Positions 45,439 to 54,639 are shown, numbered from the stretch's first letter. The stretch: DNA of 59,667 nt from an uncultured Verrucomicrobia subdivision 3 bacterium (GCA_903944085.1 CAJAQO010000213.1:1-59667); one strand, 5' to 3'. Program-made: numbers and translations. Notes: a model not told the origin generated them from the sequence alone.

Positions 45439-46692
45439 CTAATGCGTGCGGATTGCCGGTGGAATTGTAACGTTCCGGTGAGGGAGCCGGTCACGCAAGT
45501 TTTGAATGATGGCTTGAGAGCGAAATTCCGAAGGCGTAAGGCCGACTCGTTTTTTGAAAATCCGGCTCAAATATTCCCCGTGTTCCAGACCAACTTTTTC
45601 GGCGATCAATGGCAGTGAAAAATCACTTTCCGCCAGCAGTTGTTTCGCCCGGTTTAGCCGCACGCGCAATATCTCATCCTTGGGCGAGCAGTTCATGAGG
45701 CTGAAAAAACGCCGGTCCAGCGTGCTGCGGGACATGGGAACCGCCCGTAAGACATCGCTGACATCAATGCCTTCGCAAGCGTGTTCGCGAATGAAGCGGG
45801 TGGCGGCGGCGATTTGCCGGTCTTCAACCGCGAGGACTTCGGTTGAGCGTCGCGTGACGACGCCTTTGGGTTTGATGAAGATTTGCGTGGCGGAAGGTTT
45901 TGCCCCGCGCATCATCCGGGCGAGCAGCGCGGCGGTTTCGTAGCCGATCCGCTCCGTGTCCGGGACCAAACTGGAAAGCGGCGGATCTGACAACGTGCAA
46001 AGCACCTCGTCATTGTCCACGCCGATCACCGCCACCTCGTCCGGCACGGCCACGCCCAGCGCACGGCAAGTGTTCAACACCTGCTGGCCGCGCATGTCAT
46101 TACACGTCATCACGCCAACCGGCTTGGGCAGTTTCTTGATCCAGTTGGCAACCATTCCGCCGTCTTTCAAACCTTCGTTTTCGTAGCCAGCAGTCTTGGA
46201 TTTGCCCGATGCCTGCGAGTCATAATAAACATGGCAACGCAGTCCGGCCGCCTCCACATTCTTGACAAAGCCTTCGCGGCGTTCGTTGGAATAATCCGCG
46301 CCATTGAAACCGCAAAAGGCAAAATGACGGAAGCCGCGTTCCCGGAAATGTTCAAAGCCCATCTGGCCAACGGCGAAATTGTCCGTCAGCAACGTCGGCA
46401 TTCCCGCCGTGGATCGCACCTTGCGCAAATAGACGACGGGCACCTTGAGCCGTTGCACCAAGCCGACCACGTTGTTGTTTTCCAACCGGGTGATGATGCC
46501 TTCGCCTTCCCATTTTTTGAACCAGTCGGGCGTCTCGTCGCACAGGCTCAACTCCTGATAAAAAACCGACCATGGCTCATGTTCGCGGACATACTTGGCC
46601 ACGCCGGCCAGGATTCCGCGCCCGTAAGCACGGGAGGATTCCACCAGCAACGCCACACGCGGACGTTCCGTGCGCCGGACAAGTTTCTTCAT
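45439..46692 (-). CDS. XylR-type transcriptional regulator (LacI-like sensor plus AraC DNA-binding domain)
   Basis: The 417-residue protein has an N-terminal sugar-binding domain of the LacI/periplasmic-binding fold. Features are RPRVALLVESSRAYGRGIL at the start, GFEHFRERGFRHFAFCG and VIGVDNDEVLC. A C-terminal AraC double helix-turn-helix follows (about 300-395: IDVSDVLRAVPMSRSTLDRRF and LIAEKVGLEHGEYLSRIFKKRVGLTPSEFR). This is the domain order of E. coli XylR. It probably senses a sugar released by the neighbouring hydrolases and activates the locus. It lies 87 bases after the epimerase-like gene. Confidence 0.93.
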   Translation of the reverse strand: MKKLVRRTERPRVALLVESSRAYGRGILAGVAKYVREHEPWSVFYQELSLCDETPDWFKKWEGEGIITRLENNNVVGLVQRLKVPVVYLRKVRSTAGMPTLLTDNFAVGQMGFEHFRERGFRHFAFCGFNGADYSNERREGFVKNVEAAGLRCHVYYDSQASGKSKTAGYENEGLKDGGMVANWIKKLPKPVGVMTCNDMRGQQVLNTCRALGVAVPDEVAVIGVDNDEVLCTLSDPPLSSLVPDTERIGYETAALLARMMRGAKPSATQIFIKPKGVVTRRSTEVLAVEDRQIAAATRFIREHACEGIDVSDVLRAVPMSRSTLDRRFFSLMNCSPKDEILRVRLNRAKQLLAESDFSLPLIAEKVGLEHGEYLSRIFKKRVGLTPSEFRSQAIIQNLRDRLPHRNVTIPPAIRTH

Positions 46693-46779
46693 GGCTGGAA
46701 ATTATTCCACCGGTTGCGATTGAGCAACTGTGTTCGCCTTTCATTTCGCGCAATGGAAGCGCTCACAGTTCCGGCTGGT

Positions 46780-47658
46780 TCAACTTCCAATCCGCAGGCA
46801 GATCTGCCAGCCGGCGGTGCTTTGCGCGGCGATGGTTCCACAGCACTTCCGCTCCGCTGCTGTCACTAAAGAGTCGTGGTTGGCGTTGGCCGGTTCAACC
46901 GAAAAATGATCGTGCCCATGCCAGCCACCACGCGTCAGCCACAATCCCAATGTGTTGTTTTCCGCCGGATTCCAGGAAAATTCCAGCCGGTCGCCGGTTT
47001 GTGGATTGTTGACCGCAGCCCAACCTTCGCTCACGGGAGCGGCAAAAATCTTCGCACATTTTGCTTCAGGCACGGCGACGTCAATTGCATCCACCCACGT
47101 CGCGCCATTCAACTGGCTGCGGGTGGATTCGGGCAAGTCCAGTCGGTCGTCCGGCTGTAATCGCAACAATGGATGGAATGCCCACAAGTAAAGTTCGTCC
47201 ATCTCGCCCAAATTGGCCAGTGTGTAATTTAGCCGGACGGTATTGCCTTCCAGCCGGATGTTCCGCTCGAACTGAAACGGTGAAATACTCAATTTCAATC
47301 GTGTGAGCAGACGGCCGTTTTCCCAGGCAGCCGCGTCCATTTGCCAGGCCGCGTTCCATAGTTCGCCATGATCCGGCAGCGAACGGCCGCGCCAGATACA
47401 GGGCAAAATGGTCGGAAAACATTCGTCTATGCCGGCCAGCGGACTGTTGGAAAAATTCTCGCCGACGCGGTTGCCAAACAACTTCAAGCCGCCGCGCGGA
47501 TGCCACAGCCATTCACGCCCGGTCCGCACGTTTTTTAAAGAAATAATCCGCGCGCCCAATTCGGGCACGACGACAATTTCCACCTCCTCATTGGACAACG
47601 AATACAAGGCGTAACCCTGTTCTTGCCGCAACTTGGTTTTGACAGTGAGCGATTTCAT
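46780..47658 (-). CDS. Aldose 1-epimerase-like (mutarotase-fold) protein
   Basis: The 292-residue protein has the galactose-mutarotase beta-supersandwich pattern: EIVVVPELGARIISLKN, then DECFPTILPC, DHGELWNAAW and LYLWAFHPLLRL. A His in DHGELW and one in AFHPL, with the Glu near the end, are reasonable catalytic candidates. The usual HPYF motif is replaced by HPLL, so activity on free sugars is uncertain. Its start codon overlaps the stop codon of the DUF5107 gene (ATGA, 47655-47658), indicating translational coupling and a shared role. Confidence 0.8.
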   Translation of the reverse strand: MKSLTVKTKLRQEQGYALYSLSNEEVEIVVVPELGARIISLKNVRTGREWLWHPRGGLKLFGNRVGENFSNSPLAGIDECFPTILPCIWRGRSLPDHGELWNAAWQMDAAAWENGRLLTRLKLSISPFQFERNIRLEGNTVRLNYTLANLGEMDELYLWAFHPLLRLQPDDRLDLPESTRSQLNGATWVDAIDVAVPEAKCAKIFAAPVSEGWAAVNNPQTGDRLEFSWNPAENNTLGLWLTRGGWHGHDHFSVEPANANHDSLVTAAERKCCGTIAAQSTAGWQICLRIGS

Positions 47659-50600
47659 AACTTCATCACGGCCAGAAAATCCGCCGCCAGTGCATGATTT
47701 GGATCACGTCGGAGCACGTCAGCGAGCAAGGATTTTGCACGCGCCAACTGGCCGAGTCCGCACCTTGCCTGCGCTGCCAGCAATCGCGCGGTCGTTTCCT
47801 GACGAAATTGCAGGTCGTCGTCAAACAGCAGCAGCGTCGGCAGCGACGTGGCAAAATAATCAATCTTGGCTGCGGACTTTTGCAGCTTTTGCGCATGCGC
47901 CAGCAAATCCCGGAACATTTTTTTGGCCTTCGACTTCTGGCCGATTTTTTCCAGCGCCAGCGCGGAGTAATAAGTCATTTCTGACAATGCGCGGACGCTC
48001 ATCTCCTGAAAATCACCTTTAAACTCCGCCGCCGCCCGCCAATGATCAACAGCCATTTTTTTTTCACCGCTCAATTCCAGTGCCACTCCAAGCCAGTAAT
48101 GAATGTCGCTCTGGTTGGCGAGCAGGTGCTTGGCCTCGCCGAGATTCAAAGGCGATTTCAGCGCGCTCCGAAAATGTGCCAGCGCCACGTCCAGTAGCTG
48201 CCTTTTTTGCAGCGCAGCTTTGCCGAGCGTCAGATGCGATCGCACCCATTGGCCGAGCGGGCCGCCTTCGCCGCCTTCCCACGGTTGGAAGTTGCGCGCA
48301 CTAATCAAGGCCAGCGCCTCCGCCGCCTGGCCGGTTTGGTTGTAGAGCGCTGCGAGTTCCACGCTCAAGTCATCGCGCTGTGCCACCAAATGTGGACGCG
48401 TTTCAAATTCGACCAGCCTTTTTGAAGGTTTTTCGCCAAGCCGCTTCCACAGTTGGTCGCGCTCGAACAGCAGCCGCGCGTCATCCGGGCCGGCCTTGAG
48501 CGCTTGGTCATAGGCGGCTCGTGCCCGCCCCGGTTTTTTGAAGACGTTGAAATAGCCGATCCCCAGATTGCGCCAGACGATGGAAAAATGCGGATCCAAT
48601 TTTGCGGATTTTTCCCAAAGCCGGATGGCCTCCGTGTGCCGCCGCCGGTCGTAAAAAAGATTACCGAGATAATACGGAGCTTTCGCGTCGCGGGCGTCCA
48701 GCCGCATCGCCGATTCAAGGATGGCAATCTCTTCCAGTCGCGCGGGGAAACAATAATCTGGCGCAATGGCTGCAGCCGTTCGGAAATTCGCTTTGGCCGA
48801 CTTGATGTCGCCAATTTTTTCATACAACCAGCCGATGGTGTAAAATTGCAACGGCTCCGCGCCCCAACTTTGAGTCGGCAATTGGCTAATGGCAGCTTCA
48901 CGGATAGAACTGGGAACTCCCGCAAGGAGTAATTCAATCGCCTCACTGAAAAATCCGGCGCGGGCATAATCGTGTGCGACATCCAGGGTGGTTTGCGTAT
49001 CGCAGCCTAATTTGCGGCCATCGAGATGACGCGCCCACCAATCCAGTGGATCCAAAGTCAGCGTCTCGCGCAGGACAGCAGCGGCTTCAGCCGCCATTTT
49101 CTGCGACTGACTCGACGATCCTTCGGTGCTGCTCATTTTTCGCAGCACGATCACCTTTAAATTTCTAGCGCGGAGATTGTCCGTGTTGAAACGAAGCGAA
49201 TGGTTCAAATGCTCCAAAGCAGTTGGCCAGTCCTCCCGGCAGCAATCCATTTCCGCGAGTGCATGAAAAGCCGCCGCCACCCACGCCTGACTCCAAGTCG
49301 CCTTGTAGAATGCCGCGTAAGCCTCGGTGAACCGCGCGCCGGATGTTTCAAATTTGCCGCCGGCAGAGGTGTTCATCTGGAGCCGCAGACAAAGGCCGAG
49401 ATTGTAATAGGCTTCGCTGTCGGCGGGATTCGCATTGCGCCGTGTCAGCCGTTCAATCGCCTGACGGAAATATTTTTCCGCCACGACAAACTCGCCACGC
49501 TTGAGGTGCCAGAGGCCGAGTGCGTTGTTGCAGCGCGAATCCAGCGGGTCGCGCCGTAACGCCTCGCGCCAGTAGAGCGTGGGACAACGCGTGGCATGGC
49601 GATACTGATCGAGATGCAAACCGGTGATGAAAAGTTCGTCGGTGCTGGAAATGTTTTTCGGGGCGAGCGGCTCGGTCGCCGGCGGTGGAACCGCGCCTTG
49701 AATGCGCGACTTTGGTTGATAGCGAATGATTTCAATTCCTGCGGAATCGGCGAAGTTTAAGCTCAACTCAGTTTCAACAATTCCATGCGGCAACAAAATT
49801 TCGGTGACGAACGGTTGGTTAGGAGAAAGATTCAGCCTGCGGCTGAATATCTTTTTCCCTTTGGCGGCCAGTTGAATGGTGGCAGCAGAAAAATACCGGG
49901 TGACGGAAATGCCCAACCGGCATTTCGCACCGGCATTTTTCAAGGTGACCGCCGCCTGCGCGTTCGCGTGCTGTGCCGGGCCGATTTGTTGGATGGGATA
50001 CCAATACTGGCTCCAAGTTTTGGTTTCGCCGGGCTGAAGAAAACTGAAATCCGGCTGGTTGTCGGTGTAAACGCCGGCCATGATTTCGATGTAAGGCGCA
50101 AACTCGCCGCCCGCGTCGGCGTCGGTCAGATTGCGATCCCACGCATAGCCGAATTCTTGGTTGCCCCAGGTCCATTGTTTTTTGCCGGGTGAAATGTGAT
50201 GGTTCGCGACGTGGACGATTCCCGCCTGCGCCTTGTAATCGTAGCCGCCGAAGAAATCTTCCTGGCTGCCCATGCACATGTAGGACGTGGGCACGGGGAT
50301 GTTCGCGTAAAAACTCAAATCATTCGCCACGTAGCTCGGTAATTTTGAATTTTGAATTTTGAATTTTGAATTATTGCAGTGCGGCGGCACGAACTGGCTT
50401 GAGATTTCGTTTTGCGGAATGCCATTTCGTCCGCGTTCGCCGTAGTTCACGCCGTAGTAAAAACCTTTCGCCAGCGGATACTCGCTCATCGAACGCCGCG
50501 CGTGGTCGGCCACATAATAAACGTCCGGCGGGAAGAAACTTTGATACGCCTCATGCACGCGCGTGGCGACGTTGGCCCACCATAAAAACGTCTGCACATA

Positions 50601-51173
50601 CGGCGTGCGGTTGTAGGCGCGGACCTTTAATTGCACAAGCGCACGGTCTGGATGCAGGCAGATGCCATGCATGCCTTTCATGCGGCACATCGGGTCGTGA
50701 TCGCTGCACCAGATGGTTTTGCTGCCGTCGGTGTGCGCTTCGATTTCAAAATCCACCGGCAGGAATGTTGCCGGCCGGTGATGTTGTGGCCAGTTAAACT
50801 CAATGCCGCCGGAAATCCACGGACCAGCAAGGCCGACGAGCGCAGGCTTGATGACGGACTGGTTGTAAATCAAGTCGTAGCCGTTCGACTTGTCCTGAAT
50901 GGCGTGGATGCGCCCCCCGATTTCCGGCAGCACAAGCACGCGGAGAAATTCATTTTCCAGCCAGACCGCCTTCCATTTGCGGTCCACCGGTTTTTCAGCG
51001 ATGCGGTCGGTGAAGGGCAGCGGATATACTTTGCCGCTACTGCCTTGATACACGCGCTTTTCCAGAAACATCGGGTTTTTGTCCGGCGCGGCGGGCAAAT
51101 ATGTTTTCATCACCAAGTCTTCGACGCGGACTTGGACCTGGCTGGCCGGGCGCGGAATGGATTTTTTTTTCAT
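47655..51173 (-). CDS. DUF5107 and tetratricopeptide-repeat protein
   Basis: The 1172-residue protein has two parts. Residues 20-440 are the DUF5107 module: KVYPLPFTDRI, ENEFLRVLVLPEIGGRIHAIQDK, and GGIEFNWPQHHRP, a mutarotase-like fold rich in Trp and His. From about 530 the protein is TPR repeats (for example CNNALGLWHLKRGEFVVAEKYFRQAI; APYYLGNLFYDRRRHTEAIRLW). There is no signal peptide. The function is not established; context with a sugar porter and mutarotase-like gene points to carbohydrate processing in the cytoplasm. Residues near 272 (NSKFKIQNSKL) come from a heptamer repeat at 50341-50368. It starts 12 bases after the MFS gene. Confidence 0.85.
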   Translation of the reverse strand: MKKKSIPRPASQVQVRVEDLVMKTYLPAAPDKNPMFLEKRVYQGSSGKVYPLPFTDRIAEKPVDRKWKAVWLENEFLRVLVLPEIGGRIHAIQDKSNGYDLIYNQSVIKPALVGLAGPWISGGIEFNWPQHHRPATFLPVDFEIEAHTDGSKTIWCSDHDPMCRMKGMHGICLHPDRALVQLKVRAYNRTPYVQTFLWWANVATRVHEAYQSFFPPDVYYVADHARRSMSEYPLAKGFYYGVNYGERGRNGIPQNEISSQFVPPHCNNSKFKIQNSKLPSYVANDLSFYANIPVPTSYMCMGSQEDFFGGYDYKAQAGIVHVANHHISPGKKQWTWGNQEFGYAWDRNLTDADAGGEFAPYIEIMAGVYTDNQPDFSFLQPGETKTWSQYWYPIQQIGPAQHANAQAAVTLKNAGAKCRLGISVTRYFSAATIQLAAKGKKIFSRRLNLSPNQPFVTEILLPHGIVETELSLNFADSAGIEIIRYQPKSRIQGAVPPPATEPLAPKNISSTDELFITGLHLDQYRHATRCPTLYWREALRRDPLDSRCNNALGLWHLKRGEFVVAEKYFRQAIERLTRRNANPADSEAYYNLGLCLRLQMNTSAGGKFETSGARFTEAYAAFYKATWSQAWVAAAFHALAEMDCCREDWPTALEHLNHSLRFNTDNLRARNLKVIVLRKMSSTEGSSSQSQKMAAEAAAVLRETLTLDPLDWWARHLDGRKLGCDTQTTLDVAHDYARAGFFSEAIELLLAGVPSSIREAAISQLPTQSWGAEPLQFYTIGWLYEKIGDIKSAKANFRTAAAIAPDYCFPARLEEIAILESAMRLDARDAKAPYYLGNLFYDRRRHTEAIRLWEKSAKLDPHFSIVWRNLGIGYFNVFKKPGRARAAYDQALKAGPDDARLLFERDQLWKRLGEKPSKRLVEFETRPHLVAQRDDLSVELAALYNQTGQAAEALALISARNFQPWEGGEGGPLGQWVRSHLTLGKAALQKRQLLDVALAHFRSALKSPLNLGEAKHLLANQSDIHYWLGVALELSGEKKMAVDHWRAAAEFKGDFQEMSVRALSEMTYYSALALEKIGQKSKAKKMFRDLLAHAQKLQKSAAKIDYFATSLPTLLLFDDDLQFRQETTARLLAAQARCGLGQLARAKSLLADVLRRDPNHALAADFLAVMKL
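50341..50368. repeat. 28-bp heptamer repeat inside the DUF5107 gene
   Basis: Four perfect tandem copies of AATTTTG are followed by a partial unit (AATTATTG). The array is read in frame as Asn/Ser/Lys/Phe-rich residues in an otherwise GC-rich gene. Confidence 0.92.
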
Positions 51174-51185
51174 GGTTTGGCCCGG

Positions 51186-52610
51186 TTAATCCACCAGTTC
51201 GCGTTCAATCTGCTCCAGCGACTTGCCCTTGGTCTCCGGCAATTTGAAAAGGATGAAGACAAATCCCGCCGCGCAAATTCCGGCGTAGAGCCAGAAGGTT
51301 CCCGCCGAACCCAGCCTGGCATTCAACATCGGGAAGGTGTAAGTCAGCAGGAAACAAGCGATCCACAATGCCGAAACCGCCACGGACATCGCGGCTCCGC
51401 GGATGCGGTTGGGGAAAATTTCCGAGATCACCACCCAGGTCACCGGCGCGAGTGACATGGCATAGCAGCCGATGGCGGCCAGCACGAGCAGCAACATCGG
51501 CAAGCCTTTGACGCCACCGGCATAGCAGCAACCCATCGCCACGTAAATGACCGCTAGCATGGCCGAGCCGAAGAGCATCAACGGCCGCCGGCCGCCACGA
51601 TCCACCACGCCGAGCGCCACCAAGGTGAAAACCAAGTTCACCGAGCCGGTCCAGGCGATGTTCTTCAACACGGTGGAAATGTCGTAACCGGCCGCGCGGA
51701 AAATCTCCTCCGCGTAATTGAAAATAACGTTGATGCCGCACCATTGTTGAAACACAGCGAGCACCACTCCGAGCACAATCACTTTGCGCATTTTGGGGGC
51801 GAGCAGGTCGGTGAAATGCACCCGCTGAATTTCTTCGCTGGCCAGCGTGGATTGGATTTCGGCCGTGGCTGCCGTTGCGTAATCCGCCCCGCCGATTTTT
51901 GCCAGCACCTCCCGGGCGCGGTCGGCCCGGCCATTTTTCGCCAGCCAGCGCGGGCTTTCCGGCACGAACATCATGCCGACGAAAAACAGCAGCGCCGGCG
52001 TGGCGGTGAGTCCGAACATCCAGCGCCAGCCTTGCTGACCGAACCACGAGGTGCGGATGAAATCGTCCGAGGCGCCCGCCGGCAGATCGCGGACGAGAAA
52101 CCAGTTGATGTATTGCGCGAGCAAAATGCCGATGACAACGGTGAGCTGATTGATGGCGACCAGTCTGCCGCGCATCTGGGCGGGAGCGACCTCGGCGATA
52201 TACATCGGTGACAGGCTCGAGGCCAGGCCGATGGCGACACCGCCGAGCATTCGCCACGAGATAAAGACGGAAAAATGATCGGCCAGCGCATTGCCCAATG
52301 AAGTGACGGCAAACAACAGCGCGGCCAGAATCAACAGCCGCTTGCGTCCAAACTTGTCACTCAGCCCGCCGGCAACCAATGCGCCCGCCAGGCAGCCGAC
52401 GAGCGCGCAACTATTGGCCCAGCCGATTTGCGCCTCGCTGGTAAGTTCAAAATATCTCTGAAAAAAAAGTTTTGCCCCGCCGATGACCACCCAATCCCAG
52501 CCAAATAATAATCCACCCATGGCGGCGACAACCGAGATGAGCCAGATGTAACCATGCCGGCAGTTGGCCGGTAATCGTAAATCGCTGTTTTGTTGCGTGG
52601 GCGCTATCAT
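51186..52610 (-). CDS. MFS sugar porter (SP family)
   Basis: The protein of 474 residues has twelve predicted membrane helices. Sugar-porter signatures are GGLLFGWDWVVIGG in helix 1, GGLSDKFGRKR in the first loop, RMLGGVAIGLAS, the PESPRWL motif after helix 6, QQWCGIN in helix 7 and PETKGKSLEQIE at the end. It imports a mono- or disaccharide with protons or sodium. The start MIAPTQQ at 52610 is chosen; the 29 upstream codons are Arg-rich and not membrane-like. It is the first gene of the run MFS, DUF5107, epimerase-like, XylR. Confidence 0.93.
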   Translation of the reverse strand: MIAPTQQNSDLRLPANCRHGYIWLISVVAAMGGLLFGWDWVVIGGAKLFFQRYFELTSEAQIGWANSCALVGCLAGALVAGGLSDKFGRKRLLILAALLFAVTSLGNALADHFSVFISWRMLGGVAIGLASSLSPMYIAEVAPAQMRGRLVAINQLTVVIGILLAQYINWFLVRDLPAGASDDFIRTSWFGQQGWRWMFGLTATPALLFFVGMMFVPESPRWLAKNGRADRAREVLAKIGGADYATAATAEIQSTLASEEIQRVHFTDLLAPKMRKVIVLGVVLAVFQQWCGINVIFNYAEEIFRAAGYDISTVLKNIAWTGSVNLVFTLVALGVVDRGGRRPLMLFGSAMLAVIYVAMGCCYAGGVKGLPMLLLVLAAIGCYAMSLAPVTWVVISEIFPNRIRGAAMSVAVSALWIACFLLTYTFPMLNARLGSAGTFWLYAGICAAGFVFILFKLPETKGKSLEQIERELVD

Positions 52611-52790
52611 ATTTAAACGGCATCGCCATTGCTGCCGGCGAATAAACCGGCATGGTCGGCGGCGGCGATGGCAAATTGTATTGCCCGATGATTGCAAAAA
52701 TGCGGGGCGAGGGAAATGGACTTAAAGACTAAGAATTTGGATTATTGACCGGTCGGTATTTTGCCATCCGGTCGCCGGCCATTTGGCGAA

Positions 52791-53678
52791 TCAGAGCAAA
52801 TAGCGGCTGCGGTGTTCGGAGGGTGAATGACCGTGCAGCTTCTTAAAGGCGCGGGAAAAATAAAATTGGTCGGCGAAACCGAGTTGATCGCTGATGGCTT
52901 TGATGGACAAATGGGTCGAGTTGAGCAGTTGCACCGCGCGTTGCATTCGCAGGTGATTGAGATACAGCAACGGCGCGTAGCCGGTGACATGCTTGAACAG
53001 CGTGTTGTAGTGCGAACGGGAAAGGTTGGCCACTGCGGACAGCGTCGGGATGCGCAACGGTTCGCGCAGGTGCTGTTTCATAAATTCGATGCTGTTGACG
53101 ATCCGGTCACGCGCGTCGTTTCCCCCGTCCCAGTAATCATTTTTGTGGCGTAGAATGGTGCCCATCAAATGTGCCAAGGAGTGAGCCGCATACATCAAAT
53201 GTGTCAAGGTTGCGCCATGTTGCAGATCTTCGAGCACCTCTTCAAACAGCGAAAACAACTGCACATCCCCGCTCAGGGACACCACCGGTTTCTCGCGCGA
53301 GACCGCGAGCTTTTCCAGGTAAAACGGCACGTTGACGCCGATGGCATGGAACCAGTAAATCGTCCACGGTTTGTTCTCTGTCGAACCGTAAACATGCGGA
53401 GTGCCGGCGGGAATAACCAACAGCTGGTTTTCGCGTATTTCATGCGTGGAGCCAGCCATCCGGCACCAACCGTTGCCGCGGGCGCAATAAATGAACACGG
53501 TTTCAGGACAACCTTTCTCCCGCGTGCATTGATGGCCGCGCGCCTTGGGATAATAGCCGGCATCGCTTGGCAAAAGGCTCCGAAGCAATGGCTGGCTCAT
53601 GGCGGTCGCCAGCACTGGCCGTGGCACCACCACCAGGCGCTGGCCCGAAAACCCTTCATGCTTTTCGTGGCTATTCAT
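52791..53678 (-). CDS. AraC-family transcriptional regulator
   Basis: The 295-residue protein has an N-terminal cupin ligand-binding domain (RENQLLVIPAGTPHVYGS) and a C-terminal AraC pair of helix-turn-helix motifs (IPTLSAVANLSRSHYNTLFKHV; IKAISDQLGFADQFYFSRAFKKLHGHSPSEHR). It lies 180 bases upstream of the MFS gene in the same direction, so it likely controls the porter operon in response to a sugar. Confidence 0.93.
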   Translation of the reverse strand: MNSHEKHEGFSGQRLVVVPRPVLATAMSQPLLRSLLPSDAGYYPKARGHQCTREKGCPETVFIYCARGNGWCRMAGSTHEIRENQLLVIPAGTPHVYGSTENKPWTIYWFHAIGVNVPFYLEKLAVSREKPVVSLSGDVQLFSLFEEVLEDLQHGATLTHLMYAAHSLAHLMGTILRHKNDYWDGGNDARDRIVNSIEFMKQHLREPLRIPTLSAVANLSRSHYNTLFKHVTGYAPLLYLNHLRMQRAVQLLNSTHLSIKAISDQLGFADQFYFSRAFKKLHGHSPSEHRSRYLL

Positions 53679-53711
53679 GGGCGTTGCGAGATAATCGAAC
53701 GGACGGAGTTT

Positions 53712-54068
53712 CTACAAAGCCAGTTCAGACGCAAGTCTGCAAGAGGTTAATCCTTTTTTATCGGCCCAGCGTTTCACCGGAATTGTGACAATACAGTCCG
53801 CATTCGAACTGACAGACCGCCTTGCCGCAATCGGCTGGTCAGACCATCGGCTATTGATGTTTTTGATCTCGACAGCAGTGTCGGTTTGAATTAATTGCCC
53901 AGTTTCATCGAGAGAAATCCGCGCCTCGAGCCACGCCACCCATGAATCCCCCAAGTCAACGACCTCGTGTGTGGGTGAAATCTTCGGTGTCAGCGAATCC
54001 CCTTTGGCAACATGACCCGCGCCACATCCTTGCCCGCCGCCACCGCGCAAATCACGGAGTGCCGCCAA
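53712..54068 (-). CDS. Doubtful hypothetical ORF, possibly a gene remnant
   Basis: The middle of this 118-residue frame (THEVVDLGDSWVAWLEAR and TAVEIKNINSRW) looks protein-like, while its first 25 residues are Gly-rich and atypical. It has no signal, recognised domain or good start. It lies between the AraC gene and the malectin-like gene. It could be the remains of a larger gene or a shadow frame. Confidence 0.3.
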   Translation of the reverse strand: MAALRDLRGGGGQGCGAGHVAKGDSLTPKISPTHEVVDLGDSWVAWLEARISLDETGQLIQTDTAVEIKNINSRWSDQPIAARRSVSSNADCIVTIPVKRWADKKGLTSCRLASELAL

Positions 54069-54204
54069 AGTTTGTTCTCAGGTATCCCCTAAAAAGGGGA
54101 TGATGGTCTGAGTGCAAAATAGCTCTATAATGAAGAATCACCTGATGAAATTTCAATGAATCCAACGTTTTAAAATCCTGATTGGATTCTGGAATTACAA
54201 AATT
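54069..54204 (+). promoter_or_regulatory. Upstream region of the malectin-like gene: hairpin and candidate -10
   Basis: A short perfect hairpin (ATCCCCT-AAAA-AGGGGAT, 54084-54101) is followed by TATAAT at 54126-54131, about 75 bases before the start codon at 54205. No matching -35 is obvious at the expected distance. The hairpin could be an operator, an attenuator or the terminator of something lost. Confidence 0.4.
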
Positions 54205-54582
54205 ATGCGGCCCTTCACTATTGTTTTATGCGCCACAAGTGTCTCTTTGGCGTTTTTATTTTATTCCCCGCCGGTCTTCGCTGCCGATGAAGTTTGTGGC
54301 GCTTGTGACAAGAAAGTCGTAGTCGCCGGCGAATATAACCACGGCACGAGCGACACTCTTTTGATTGCGAACGCGCCGGGAAGCGAGGCGGCGTTTCGCG
54401 ATAAGATTCATGGTCGCAGTTTCGCGCTCGCGGTGCCTAATCTCATGGCTGGGAAATACACAATCGAGATCGGCCTGGTGGAACTCGAATGTGATCGCGT
54501 CGGGGTGCGGGTGTTTGACATTTTTTGTGGCGATCAAGTGATTGCGAGCAACCTGGATATTTTCGCGGCGGCGGCGCAGTGA
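54205..54582 (+). CDS. Short secreted malectin-like protein
   Basis: The 125-residue protein has a signal peptide (cleavage near FAADE). The second half, GKYTIEIGLVELEC followed by VGVRVFDIFCGDQVIASNLDIF, matches the strand pattern of malectin carbohydrate-binding domains ('Y.v.l.FaE....G.RvFdv...g..v..nfDi'). Malectin domains are usually about 160 residues and part of larger enzymes, so this is a truncated or minimal version with an extra Cys pair (VCGACDK). It begins a plus-strand cluster with hydrolases and probably binds a sugar outside the cell. Confidence 0.65.
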   Translation: MRPFTIVLCATSVSLAFLFYSPPVFAADEVCGACDKKVVVAGEYNHGTSDTLLIANAPGSEAAFRDKIHGRSFALAVPNLMAGKYTIEIGLVELECDRVGVRVFDIFCGDQVIASNLDIFAAAAQ

Positions 54583-54639
54583 AACTGTGCTTCCGTTCAA
54601 ATATTCTTAAAAGTTCCCTCAACATAATTGATAATAAAT

